Origin: Ariolimax columbianus
Lineage: Eukaryota; Mollusca; Gastropoda; Stylommatophora; Arionidae
Direction: 5' to 3'
Assembly (NCBI GenBank): GCA_036924085.1
Contig: JAVGWX010000003.1
Location: 132,553,023-132,617,022, forward strand
DNA length: 64,000 nucleotides
Part shown: positions 34,001 to 36,891 of the stretch, piece by piece
Layout of the letters: each line of letters begins with the position of its first letter
Position numbering within the stretch: position 1 is the stretch's first letter
Position numbers and translations under genes: made by a program
Notes under the pieces: model-generated
Told to the model about the DNA's origin: nothing
Database searches by the model: none
The model's input: only the letters and a program-made list of their open reading frames with translations

Positions 34001-34230
34001 TCATTTGCTAAAGTACGCAGATAAACTGCACACACGCAAAATAAATTACCTGAATCTTTCATCATCTGCTCCTCTGAAGATAATAAATCTGAAGGAGGCT
34101 GATTGCTGTGTGTGGTCTCAACTTGTAGATGTGAGACATTGGTAGAAGTAGCTCTCAACAGAACTGACGCTCTGTGAATAAAACGCCTTGGAATGCCTGA
34201 TCTGTGTAGGTACTCTGCACCCACAAAACC
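3992..34230 (-). CDS. ACADSB: ACADSB-like short/branched-chain acyl-CoA dehydrogenase gene (9 exons, partial)
   Basis: Exons in coding order are 34230-34050, 32750-32650, 30108-29902, 23173-23003, 15434-15309, 13885-13793, 10858-10769, 5042-4905 and 4091-3992. All junctions keep GT..AG and reading phase, giving about 402 residues without a stop. The family comprises mitochondrial-matrix flavoenzymes. They dehydrogenate 2-methylbutyryl-CoA and related short branched acyl-CoAs in isoleucine breakdown and pass electrons to ETF. Both family signatures are present: SEAESGSD in exon 5, and [10 protein letters not shown] with the conserved K and D in exon 10 of the usual numbering. The match is closer to ACADSB than to SCAD, for example in the [21 protein letters not shown]-like and EWMGGVG stretches. 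The start-codon exon and the last exon with the catalytic Glu are not visible. Introns total about 29 kb and are filled with repeats. Confidence 0.95.
4158..4375 (+). mobile_element. Possible tRNA-headed SINE
   Basis: The segment starts GGGAGACAATGTAGTGCAG, which resembles a tRNA 5' arm with an A box. About 45 bases on comes GGCTTCGGTTCCCAG, a weakened B-box-like stretch. The tail past about 4340 is ordinary AT-rich DNA. No second copy was found in the window, so the call rests on the tRNA-like head only. It lies in the intron between ACADSB exons 8 and 9. Confidence 0.4.
4440..4610. repeat. Low-complexity ACATA-rich stretch
   Basis: Degenerate CA/TA-rich sequence (ATACACACAACC, ACATATATGCACATACA). 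Several frames stay open because of the base composition. No protein similarity is evident. Confidence 0.6.
4905..5042 (-). CDS. ACADSB: ACADSB exon 8 of those visible
   Basis: A 138-nt exon of 46 codons in phase 0 at both ends, beginning [12 protein letters not shown] and ending MVKYFASE. This is the C-terminal helical domain of the acyl-CoA dehydrogenase fold. The QHQ..A..A and KYFASE positions align with ACADSB homologues. Minus-strand acceptor CTACAG and donor GTATGA. Confidence 0.96.
5075..5928 (+). mobile_element. RTE-like LINE remnant with AACT tail
   Basis: Plus-strand 3' half of an RTE-type ORF in broken frames. [17 protein letters not shown] (post-ADD region) is followed by KTETMMISR, then [15 protein letters not shown] and [32 protein letters not shown] and [19 protein letters not shown] come last. 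It ends with AACTAACTAACTAAC, a short tandem 3' tail typical of RTE elements. The same family recurs on the minus strand at 45440-45960. Confidence 0.85.
6010..6336 (-). mobile_element. tRNA-derived SINE family C, copy 1
   Basis: On the minus strand it starts GGGAGCTCAGTGGTCTCGAG (A-box region), with B box GGGTTCGAATCAC about 45 bases on. A body about 250 bp long follows, ending near a TAGCTGTTAAATACCTAC segment. The head and body match the plus-strand copy at 33325-33610 over their length. This shows a dispersed SINE and not a tRNA gene. Confidence 0.85.
6340..6490 (-). mobile_element. RTE C-terminal fragment
   Basis: The minus strand reads a [23 protein letters not shown] peptide. This is the Arg/Lys-rich GRP..TWRRELE C-terminal motif of RTE-type ORFs, in a decayed form also seen at 20805-21290. 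Short and interrupted. Confidence 0.55.
6525..6640 (+). mobile_element. Short RTE fragment
   Basis: The stretch ACCAACACCTG...ATGGGGAGGA resembles positions 5097-5160, the start of the RTE remnant at 5075-5928. It is about 110 bp and carries no intact domain. Confidence 0.45.
6735..7265. repeat. 28-bp minisatellite, about 19 units
   Basis: About nineteen units of the form GACTTGAAGAGATACCCTGCAGTAATAG. Variants include TATCC for TACCC, TTATT or TCATA for TAATA, and GGAG for GAAG. Nearly every unit has CTGCAG. Open frames on both strands here are artefacts of a stop-poor unit. It lies in the ACADSB intron between exons 7 and 8. Confidence 0.96.
7266..8049. other. Intronic sequence, no clear feature
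   Basis: A minus-strand open frame (7418-7759) shows no motif I recognise and has no continuation. AT-rich thereafter. Nothing supportable. Confidence 0.5.
8050..9615 (+). mobile_element. CR1-like LINE, 5' part: ORF1 with SGNH hydrolase domain, then endonuclease start
   Basis: A plus-strand 5' fragment of a CR1-group LINE. Positions 8050-8330 read as a charged, coiled-coil-like ORF1 start. At 8340-8400 the peptide [13 protein letters not shown] carries the GDS nucleophile block of SGNH esterases. [15 protein letters not shown] near 8500 carries the GTNN oxyanion block. Both are typical of CR1 ORF1 esterase domains. Decayed ORF2 follows from about 9130: [21 protein letters not shown], then [20 protein letters not shown] of the EEP endonuclease near 9530-9590. 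It breaks off there. A stop at about 8418 and frameshifts in ORF2 make it non-functional. Confidence 0.85.
8686..8841 (+). repeat. 39-bp tandem repeat in the CR1 ORF1 esterase, 4 units
   Basis: Four exact-length 39-bp units encode [13 protein letters not shown] and [13 protein letters not shown] alternately, so the true period is a 78-bp dimer present twice. The frame is preserved through the array. It sits near the C-terminal part of the SGNH domain, where family members have a single FIDV-like segment. Confidence 0.95.
9660..9830. mobile_element. Fragment of a dispersed repeat (family G)
   Basis: AATAAAGGCTTCTTGGCCCTG and the following bases match AATAAAAGCTTCTTGCCCTGG at 14655-14700. In that better copy the element continues into a tRNA-like head on the minus strand. 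This is the weaker of the two copies. Confidence 0.5.
9834..10044. repeat. 62-bp tandem repeat, 3.4 units
   Basis: Unit starts TTCTTAGGTTACATTCTATT and ends GTTCTGAGCGACTGAT. Units start at 9834, 9896, 9958 and 10020 (partial), with only a few substitutions. Each contains TTTTTGTTAAACAAAAA, an imperfect inverted repeat. Confidence 0.95.
10252..10675. repeat. 33-bp minisatellite interrupted by a family D repeat
   Basis: Units of the form GGTCATATTGCTAAATCATC plus TTCTTCATTGTTT occur three to four times before about 10370 and resume, more diverged, at about 10545-10675. The intervening block is a family D element. The array therefore predates the insertion, or was split by it. Confidence 0.85.
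10372..10543 (-). mobile_element. Family D SINE-like repeat, copy 1
   Basis: The plus strand shows CTTCTTC...TGCATTCGCTCTCAATCTC, then TACCAAGCCCTGAACAAGGC, TTTGCAAGTAGCAGGATGCA, GTTTACAGCTTGGCTGCGAT, and ends CATCCGTCTTCGGCAG. The CTTCTT side is taken as the 3' tail (GAAGAA on the minus strand). Related copies are at 15545, 32297, 35752, 47450 and 61867. Confidence 0.85.
10769..10858 (-). CDS. ACADSB: ACADSB exon 7 of those visible
   Basis: A 90-nt exon of 30 codons in phase 0: [20 protein letters not shown], then [10 protein letters not shown]. It covers the helix with the QFG motif conserved throughout acyl-CoA dehydrogenases. Minus-strand acceptor CCTCAG and donor GTGTGT. Confidence 0.96.
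11100..11190 (-). mobile_element. SINE fragment with tRNA-like B box and shared core
   Basis: The minus strand carries AGGGTTCACACCC, a B-box-like sequence. At 11130-11102 it carries the core ACCCAGGTGTAAATTGGTACC. The same core occurs at 31425, 44570 and 46098 and in family B. It is a short fragment, so its family is uncertain. Confidence 0.55.
11225..11640 (-). mobile_element. Family E repeat, copy 1
   Basis: The plus strand reads AGCGAGGCTGCGATATCTG near 11310, then AGCCAGACTACTCTAGTGCA, GCCTGTTTC, GGGGTCTTGGTTAGCTC, AGTGACCCTGATGCAAGCTG, and ends with GATGAAGTATTACAGAC. The same modules occur at 28910, 35935, 42770-43070 (opposite orientation) and 60590. Confidence 0.8.
11660..13756 (-). 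mobile_element. I-like LINE (RT plus RNase H), 5'-truncated remnant
   Basis: A minus-strand remnant. [13 protein letters not shown] near 13510 is RT motif [17 protein letters not shown] at 13450-13400 carries the YADD catalytic motif. Then come [15 protein letters not shown] and [17 protein letters not shown] near 13140, a decayed RNase H region at about 12150-12560, and a Cys/His C-terminal block at 11890-11800 ([18 protein letters not shown]). Several frameshifts and stops. The post-RT RNase H and the terminal CCHH-like block place it with I/Ingi-type elements. It fills the ACADSB intron between exons 6 and 7. Confidence 0.85.
13793..13885 (-). CDS. ACADSB: ACADSB exon 6 of those visible
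   Basis: A 93-nt exon of 31 codons in phase 0, beginning [18 protein letters not shown] and ending RIGIAAQ. The GRIGIAAQ segment is the substrate/FAD-proximal stretch conserved in ACADSB. Acceptor TTTCAG and donor GTTAAA. Confidence 0.96.
14009..14261 (-). mobile_element. tRNA-derived SINE family B, copy 1
   Basis: The minus strand begins GGAGCCGCGTAGCGCAGTGG (A box inside), with B box TGGGTTCATTCCCC. The core GTCGACCCAGCCTTAAATGG and GTACC lies at 14154-14127. It ends in ATCATTAACACCTCACACCC. It matches the copy at 54630-54880 over its whole length with few differences. Confidence 0.92.
14640..14815 (-). mobile_element. tRNA-headed SINE (family G), better copy
   Basis: The minus strand starts AGGAGTGCCTGACTGAGCAG with B box GAGGTTCGAATCC. 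It then runs through ACTAGGTTTTTTCC to the CAGGGCAAGAAGCTTTTATT segment, which is shared with 9660-9700. Confidence 0.65.
14955..15150. repeat. 65-80 bp tandem repeat, about 2.5 units
   Basis: Units contain CATTTCATCTCACATAATGT, ATGTTTTAGATGGTGGTATC and ATTAGCTTCACAGA. The middle unit has an extra GACATAATGTAATCTC segment. Intronic. Confidence 0.9.
15309..15434 (-). CDS. ACADSB: ACADSB exon 5 of those visible
   Basis: A 126-nt exon of 42 codons in phase 0: [20 protein letters not shown], followed by a [13 protein letters not shown] block and TFDNVK. This is the middle beta-domain of the fold; KLG(I/L)RASSTC is a strong family block. Acceptor TTTCAG-like (ATTCAG) and donor GTAGAG. Confidence 0.96.
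15545..15655 (-). mobile_element. Family D repeat, truncated copy 2
   Basis: The plus strand has TTCTTCTTTGTTCGTTCTCA, ATCTCCAGCTACCAAGCCCC and GGATGTAGTCAAGAGAATGG, then stops short of the GTTTACAGC module. Confidence 0.8.
15656..15994. other. Intronic AT-rich sequence
   Basis: No repeat family, domain or splice-compatible coding segment recognised. Confidence 0.5.
15995..16240 (-). mobile_element. tRNA-derived SINE family A, copy 1
   Basis: The minus strand starts GGGGACGGCATGGCCTAGTG, with A box TGGCCTAGTGGTAAAGTGG and B box GGGTTCGATCCCC about 40 bases on. A conserved body follows (ACGGCCGGTGC reversed, TGCAGGAGGAAGC, TGAAGTCGGATGCACTGGGC), ending in a poly-A tail. Four full copies lie in the window: here, 16774, 43194 and 60215. 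Confidence 0.95.
16547..17130 (-). mobile_element. CR1 3' end, interrupted by SINE A
   Basis: The left edge has the CR1 3' terminus (TAACTTATCGTC, CTGGTTTAGAAGACTC, TGCAGAGTCTG). It continues into the decayed C-terminal coding region seen intact at 25587-25991. Sequence is interrupted at 16774-17024 by a SINE A and resumes, so the two halves were once contiguous. Confidence 0.9.
16774..17024 (+). mobile_element. SINE family A, copy 2, with target-site duplication
   Basis: A full-length plus-strand copy from GGGGGATGGCGTGAGCTAG through B box GGGTTCGATCCCC to an A-rich tail. It is bracketed by AATCTAGACCTTT at 16761-16773 and 17025-17037, a perfect 13-bp target-site duplication inside the CR1 3' end. 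Retrotransposition is thus shown directly by the sequence. Confidence 0.97.
17220..17525. mobile_element. Family F repeat, copy 1
   Basis: Modules in order: GCCCTGAAAATAATGTTAAG, GGTTGCAGTAGCTTTCCTCA, GCGTGCTGATAAAGGTGG, GTGTCGCTCACTACTGCAG, GTTAGCCAGACTGCC, GGGTCTTGGCCAGTATG, CTGATCAGTATATTTTGCC, TGACCAGACATTAGTC. Other copies are at 28185, 32030 (reverse), 32875, 43545 (reverse fragment) and 58055. No tRNA-like head was found, and transposition mechanism is unknown. Confidence 0.85.
17750..20795. repeat. 3-kb satellite, about 61 units of 46-52 bp with variable linkers
   Basis: Each unit has an almost invariant core: CAAGTACAAGCTCTACTAAA, CTTATCTGACATGGCTGTT, then ATAAG or GTAAG. Units are joined by one of only six short linkers: GAGGA, GAGTT, CAGTT, AAGAGTT, GAGCAGTT or AAGCAGTT. 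I counted 61 junctions. Core substitutions are very rare, apart from ATAAG/GTAAG and CTAAACTT/CTAATCTT. It lies wholly within the ACADSB intron between exons 4 and 5. No open frame spans it. The linkers are not unique, so this is not a CRISPR array. Confidence 0.98.
20805..21290 (-). mobile_element. RTE C-terminal remnant
   Basis: On the minus strand [16 protein letters not shown] is followed by ITRQSLF, then [20 protein letters not shown] and VEGLCSTG. These are the final motifs of an RTE-type ORF (CLRRI..I.W, GRPRNTWRRELE, GLCSTR). Stops interrupt it. Confidence 0.75.
21400..22200 (+). mobile_element. LINE remnant (RT palm and thumb)
   Basis: The plus strand reads [20 protein letters not shown] at about 21450-21510. 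The RT catalytic box is decayed to CADD. Then follow [47 protein letters not shown] near 21885 and [13 protein letters not shown] near 22000. Multiple frameshifts. The YLGSRQSS and RRILGI.W motifs fit an RTE-related LINE; exact clade uncertain. Confidence 0.75.
22201..23002. other. Intronic sequence without recognisable repeat
   Basis: Contains a short GT stretch near 22430 and a more GC-rich patch at 22860-22920 (AGGCCGAGTTGGGACG). No domain, tRNA-like head or second copy in the window. Confidence 0.45.
23003..23173 (-). CDS. ACADSB: ACADSB exon 4 of those visible (first signature)
   Basis: A 171-nt exon of 57 codons in phase 0. It starts [20 protein letters not shown], containing the N-terminal acyl-CoA dehydrogenase signature C-L-S-E-x2-S-G-S-D. 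It continues [20 protein letters not shown]. This is the FAD-binding WIT(N/S) stretch that stacks with the isoalloxazine in the family. Acceptor ATTAG and donor GTAAGTAT. Confidence 0.97.
23174..23814. other. Intronic AT-rich sequence
   Basis: Nothing recognisable. Short open frames are compositional. Confidence 0.5.
23815..24725 (+). mobile_element. CR1-like LINE 3' half, plus orientation
   Basis: Starts at [20 protein letters not shown] (RT motif C) and runs through [57 protein letters not shown] and [11 protein letters not shown] to a final LDASSF. The 3' terminus near 24660-24715 has CTGCAGAGTC, TTCTAAACCAG and ACGTTAAGTTAA. There are a few stops and one frameshift near 24400. 5'-truncated in motif C. 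Confidence 0.92.
24963..25502 (-). mobile_element. CR1 outer copy, 3' piece (split by the inner CR1)
   Basis: The minus-strand 3' end of a CR1 copy with the conserved terminus at 24963-25010. It breaks at AGTTTGAC (25496-25503), exactly where the next CR1 begins. The homologous continuation is at 27918-28050, so this copy was split by the insertion between them. Confidence 0.9.
25503..27917 (-). mobile_element. CR1 inner copy: EN end, RT and 3' terminus
   Basis: A minus-strand CR1-group ORF2. The EEP endonuclease end at 27910-27690 reads [14 protein letters not shown], then [15 protein letters not shown] long open segment at 27626-26535 (363 codons) carries RT motifs [34 protein letters not shown] and [13 protein letters not shown]. 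After a frameshift near 26545 come [13 protein letters not shown] and FADDTK (26515-26360), and the C-terminal block at 25991-25587 ([14 protein letters not shown] to LDAYSF). It ends ACGTTAAGTTAAGTTAAGTC. 5'-truncated and mutated, but young-looking. Confidence 0.95.
27918..28050 (-). mobile_element. CR1 outer copy, 5' piece
   Basis: The minus-strand segment contains GATAAAAAGAAATATTAAAC and ends GTGATAATCAAACT. It continues the coding sequence of the piece at 24963-25502; compare the uninterrupted plus copy around 24160-24200. AGTTTGA at 27918-27924 and 25496-25502 is the duplicated target. Confidence 0.88.
28185..28430. mobile_element. Family F repeat, diverged copy
   Basis: Carries TACTTAAAAATGTAGACTG, CACCACTATGGGGATTACAG, TTTGTTAGTCAGACTGCTG and AGCCCGTTTCCAGGAGC, in the same order as family F. 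It lacks the clean left modules. Confidence 0.6.
28431..28905. other. Intronic sequence, no clear feature
   Basis: No motif or repeat recognised. Confidence 0.45.
28910..29070 (-). mobile_element. Family E repeat, copy 2
   Basis: The plus strand has CACTAGTGCAGCCTGTTTCC, AGGGCTGTCACTTGGAGATG, GCCTTGGTCGGCTG, GTTCGCTGACCCTGATGCAA and GCAGTCAGCTGACTG, as in the other E copies. Confidence 0.8.
29100..29320 (+). mobile_element. RTE-like LINE fragment
   Basis: The plus strand reads [20 protein letters not shown] near 29115-29180. In another frame it continues with an ISVAASN-like end. This is the segment after the RT catalytic box in RTE elements (compare VNTKKKEVTF at 2440). Confidence 0.6.
29560..29901. 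repeat. 53-bp tandem array abutting the ACADSB exon 3 donor
   Basis: About six to seven units containing GCTGAGAAATGCCACTTTAT and GATAACAAACCCTATGACAA, with ACTTACAAACATATG or ACTCACAGACACATG. The last, partial unit runs straight into the exon at 29902. On the minus strand each unit carries GTAAGTTGTCATAGG or GTGAGTTATCATAGG at the position of the true donor GTGAGTT. The array looks like repeated duplication of the first bases of the intron. Confidence 0.93.
29902..30108 (-). CDS. ACADSB: ACADSB exon 3 of those visible
   Basis: A 207-nt exon of 69 codons in phase 0, starting [20 protein letters not shown]. It continues [20 protein letters not shown] and ends YLPKLATRL. The YGG turn and the VQNTL helix are strongly conserved in ACADSB. 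Acceptor TTATAG. The donor GTGAGTT sits at the edge of the 53-bp array. Confidence 0.97.
30190..30930 (-). mobile_element. RTE-like LINE remnant
   Basis: The minus strand has [15 protein letters not shown] near 30900, [15 protein letters not shown] near 30650, then [20 protein letters not shown] near 30520, [15 protein letters not shown] at 30430-30390 and a degraded [15 protein letters not shown] block. This is the 3' third of an RTE-type ORF with frameshifts. Confidence 0.7.
30931..31410. other. Intronic AT-rich sequence
   Basis: No supportable feature. Confidence 0.5.
31411..31600 (+). mobile_element. SINE fragment with the shared core
   Basis: Contains AGTCGATCCAGTTGCAAATG and GGTACCTGAT at 31425-31452, then GGGAAGGAAAGCCAGCGAGG, AACTGGCCACCCACCT and GACAGCAGTGTCCGCTATGG. 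It matches the order of modules in the fuller copy at 45965-46215. The tRNA-like head is missing or decayed. Confidence 0.65.
31601..32029. other. Intronic sequence, no clear feature
   Basis: A weak minus-strand peptide ([15 protein letters not shown]) may be a trace of an RTE-type ORF. It is too short to call. Confidence 0.35.
32030..32490. mobile_element. Family F repeat (reverse), split by family D
   Basis: Reverse-oriented family F: AATGTGATCCCCGTAGTAGT, GAGCATCACACAGATGAAG, GCATGCTCGGGATATGAGG, then CACTCAACGTCCTT. A family D element intervenes. The F end TGTCCTTTTCAGG resumes at 32464. Confidence 0.85.
32297..32457 (-). mobile_element. Family D repeat, copy 3, with target-site duplication
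   Basis: Complete D element from CTTCTTCTTCTGTGTTCG to CCGTCTTTGGCAG on the plus strand. It is flanked by CACTCAACGTCCTT (32283-32296) and CACTCAGTGTCCTT (32458-32471), a 14-bp duplication with two differences, inside a reverse family F copy. This demonstrates mobility of family D. Confidence 0.93.
32650..32750 (-). CDS. ACADSB: ACADSB exon 2 of those visible
   Basis: A 101-nt exon completing a split valine and encoding [19 protein letters not shown], then [14 protein letters not shown]. This is the N-terminal helical domain. Acceptor TTACAG. The donor GTACAT is weaker than consensus but keeps GT and phase. Confidence 0.94.
32875..33165. mobile_element. Family F repeat, copy 4
   Basis: GGCATTAAGTGGCAGGTTGC, TGTAGCTTTCCTCACATC, GTCACTCATTACTAAGGGGA, CTAACCAGACTGCCATGAAC, CTGATCAGCATGTTGTTCCT and GACAGGTCGTTAGTC occur in family F order. 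Confidence 0.85.
33325..33610 (+). mobile_element. tRNA-derived SINE family C, copy 2
   Basis: Starts GGGGGACTCAGTGGTCTCGA (A box) with B box CTGTTCGAATCAC. The body includes TCTTCTGGTAAAATTGATCC, GATTGGACTCCCATGTTAAA and AATCTACCAAAATTATTTGT. It aligns with the minus-strand copy at 6010-6336. Confidence 0.88.
33680..33746 (+). mobile_element. CR1 3'-terminal fragment
   Basis: AACTGGTTATATACAGAATC, TGTAGAGTCTTCTAAACCAG and AAGTTAAGTTAA reproduce the last ~65 bases of the CR1 family. This is an extreme 5' truncation. Confidence 0.85.
33884..33900. repeat. Poly-C tract
   Basis: A C homopolymer of about 16 bases following GGGCCCA. Other long C/G tracts are at 49370-49400 and 53169-53189. Confidence 0.9.
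34050..34230 (-). CDS. ACADSB: ACADSB exon 1 of those visible (presequence)
   Basis: A 181-nt exon of 60 codons plus one base. It starts [20 protein letters not shown] and continues [11 protein letters not shown], an Arg/Ser-rich stretch without acidic clusters that fits a mitochondrial targeting peptide. It ends [11 protein letters not shown], matching the TDEE-MM start of the mature enzyme. Acceptor TTTCAG precedes it, so this is not the start-codon exon. A short upstream exon with the initiator Met is expected to the right but could not be recognised. Donor GTAATT. Confidence 0.92.
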
Positions 34231-34449
34231 CTGAAAAGATATATCAGTGATTACCCTCAACCTTTAAGCTGTTAGAAGAAATACTGGCACAATGTTAGAG
34301 CAGTGATGGAAGAGAGAGAGAACAGATCACTATTAAATGAGAAATGATGAGCCTGAAGTTGAATATTTAAAAAATGAGTGAAATTGTGGTTGAACGCTCA
34401 TGATGAGTAAATTGCAATGGGCCTCACTCAACTGACTCTGCTAGATGTC

Positions 34450-35745
34450 TGAGGTCTCTGCTACAGTATTCTAGAGTAGGCTTTGCACTGAGGAGCTCTG
34501 CGAAATAGTCTTTCCATCTATCCATTATCTTCCCTAGAGTAGGAAACAAAGCACCTTGTTTGTCTTCTACAAATTTCAATGAGCACTCTTTTCCCTCCAC
34601 ATGCTCTTTACAGCCCCGTAGAACAGTCTCTGGCTTTCCTTTCCAGTCTTTATGCCAAAATCCTCCAGGGATTTTTGTTTTGCTATTAGCAATGTTTTCT
34701 GAGTGTTACATATTCTTAATATTTCTCTCTTTCTGCTGTATTCTTGGCCTCCGAATATAGCTTCCTTGTCATTTTCATTTCCCTTATTATCATTTCGACT
34801 TCTTCTGTCCACCAGGGTGTCCTATTTATATCCTTCTCGATTCTGACTTCAGCACATACTTCTGCTGAAGCTGTCTTAGCATGATCTTGAATTTTAACCG
34901 AAGAACTTCTAGATCCTTGGGTGGTTCCTCTGCATTTGCGACTACTGTCAATATAAGCCCTTGATATCTTGACCTAATTTCTTGTTCACTTAGAGTGTAG
35001 GTGATTATTTATGCTTCTCTGCCTCTGGTATTTGGTCACCTACTTGATTTTGGACACTAATTTGGTTTGAATATTTTTTTGGTTATCTTTGTCACAAGGT
35101 AATGGTCATTTCCAATTGCTGGTCCTCTCCAGGGTTTGACATTTCTTACATACTTAAATGAATCTTTCCTCACAATGGCATAATCACAGATAAATTTATT
35201 CCTTATTGGTTCACATTGAGTGTATGTATATATGCGCTTATGATGGAACTTTCTATTTGTAGGACCAGCCTTTGTTTGCTGCACAATCTCAGGGATAGTG
35301 TTCATTGTCATTCAGAACATCTTCACTGTATCTCCCAATCACTCCATCCTATCTAGAATGATCATTTCCCACACTTATATTGAAATCTCCAAGAATAATA
35401 ATTTCATCATGACAATTGTCCACGGCCTCTTGAAGCAGCTCAAAGAATTCTTCTTTAGCATCTGCTCTATCTCCCTCATTTGGGGAATAAACAATGAAGA
35501 TATTGTCTATCTTCCCTTCTTTGAGATTCAGTCAGCACCACAATGGGTTCACAAAAAAATTTATATTCATTGAAGTTTTCCGTTCATTCCTGGTCACAAA
35601 ACACTTTGGCTCTATCAATAGCGAGAACTCATCTGGAAAGAAGCATGTTACCCTCAACATCTACGACACCTTGTTCTTTTCTTTGTTTCTGTTACTCCAT
35701 AATATCCCACTTTGATTTGTTCATTTCTTCTATGAGCTTGTTCTC
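34450..35745 (-). mobile_element. RTE-like LINE remnant (endonuclease and linker)
   Basis: The minus strand reads DELALVIDRAKVFCDQERTE near 35620, NIFIVYSPNEGDRADAKEEF near 35500 and DEIIILGDFNISVG at 35410-35370 (EEP motif GDFN). It then decays through 35300-34850 and ends in a charged post-endonuclease linker at 34812-34576 (VDRRSRNDNKGNENDKEAIF). The RT is missing. It is upstream of visible exon 1 of ACADSB. Confidence 0.8.
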
Positions 35746-35749
35746 CTTT

Positions 35750-35905
35750 CCCTTCTTCTTCTTCGTTCATTCTCAATCTCCTGCTACTAAGCCCTGAAAA
35801 GTACTTTGCAAGTAGCAGGATGTTATCAGGCGAATGGAACGTGATGTGTCATAGTTTACAGCTTGACTGCAATTTTTGCACCTTTCTGTCCGACACATCT
35901 AAATT
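35750..35905 (-). mobile_element. Family D repeat, copy 4
   Basis: CTTCTTCTTCTTCGTTCATT, CTCAATCTCCTGCTACTAAG, CCCTGAAAAGTACTTTGCAA, GTTTACAGCTTGACTGCAAT and TCTGTCCGACACATCT in D order. Confidence 0.85.
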
Positions 35906-35934
35906 AAGAAGGTTTAGCCTTCCCTCTTCGATCC

Positions 35935-36135
35935 CTTCTCCTTAGCCAGTCTGCTCTGTTGCAGCCTCTTATCCAGGATGACCATGCAAAAGTGGAGAAG
36001 GGTCATGGCAGCTCTGGTTTGCTGACCCTTACTCTAGCAGTCAGCTCTGGTTTGTTAACCTTTACTCTAGCAGTCAGCTATGGGTTGCTGACCCTTACTC
36101 TAGCAGTCAGCTATGGGTTGCTGATCGCTGCAGCT
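35935..36135 (-). mobile_element. Family E repeat with internal 33-bp tandem expansion
   Basis: Starts TAGCCAGTCTGCTCTGTTGC and AGCCTCTTATCCAGGATGAC as in family E. The segment CTGACCCTTACTCTAGCAGT plus CAGCTCTGGTTTG is then repeated three and a half times (36010-36130). Other E copies carry this segment once. Confidence 0.82.
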
Positions 36136-36531
36136 CAGCATCTTAATCCCTTCCTTTCCACTGATACCTCTAATGTTCTAAATTTTAAAAAAATGGTAGG
36201 CAGTAATTTATGCCAGTTTTCTTCGCAATCTGCCTGGTTTTGTGTCTATATATACCTGTAATCGAGTGCATAGACAAATAGGTGAAAGGTATGTTGTGTC
36301 TTTGCATGGTGGAGGGTCGACCTCATTTTGACTCCCATGCAAGACACTTATTCTGGTTAGCAACTGTTTATTAGACATTGACAGTGAACCTCCAGATATA
36401 GAGTTCATTCAGCTATCCACCACCCAGCTGATACAGAAGGACATTGTGATGAACAACCTTCAACGTCAGGTACTAGCGTCTTCATTCTTTACCATCAAAA
36501 CTAATAGGATTTGTTGAATGCTCAGACGGCG
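36136..36531. other. No recognisable feature
   Basis: Mixed AT-rich sequence; nothing supportable. Confidence 0.45.
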
Positions 36532-36891
36532 AATTATTTTTTATATCGCTCCTATAGGTTTAGAGTCAGTTATTACGCATTTCGTAAATTTTTGTATAAA
36601 CATGTTTTAGGTTTTTATATACATGGATAATTGACAAAATTAGGCAGTGATTTGATCTTTGGCCACTCCCAATCTATGGCAGTGGTCCAGCACTGGCCCT
36701 GTAATTTAATATGATGCTCCTGTATCATACAGTGTATGTGCAGTTTGTTTTATGTGATCAGTCTGTCATCAACATGCACACATGATTTTAGTCACCATTT
36801 ATAACTTGCACTGCACGATGCAGTGTGTCGATTCTTTCCTGTGCTTTAAGTAGTTTAAGGAGTCCAGGCATGCATATATGGAGCAATAGAT
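36532..36891. repeat. Direct repeat R, left copy (about 360 bp)
   Basis: From AATTATTTTTTATATCGCTC to GGAGCAATAGAT. It is nearly identical to 41434-41791. The differences I see are one C/T substitution near 36600, a 10-base insertion (around TATCATACAG) here, and an 8-base insertion in the right copy. It directly flanks the 3' end of the I-like LINE. Confidence 0.95.
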
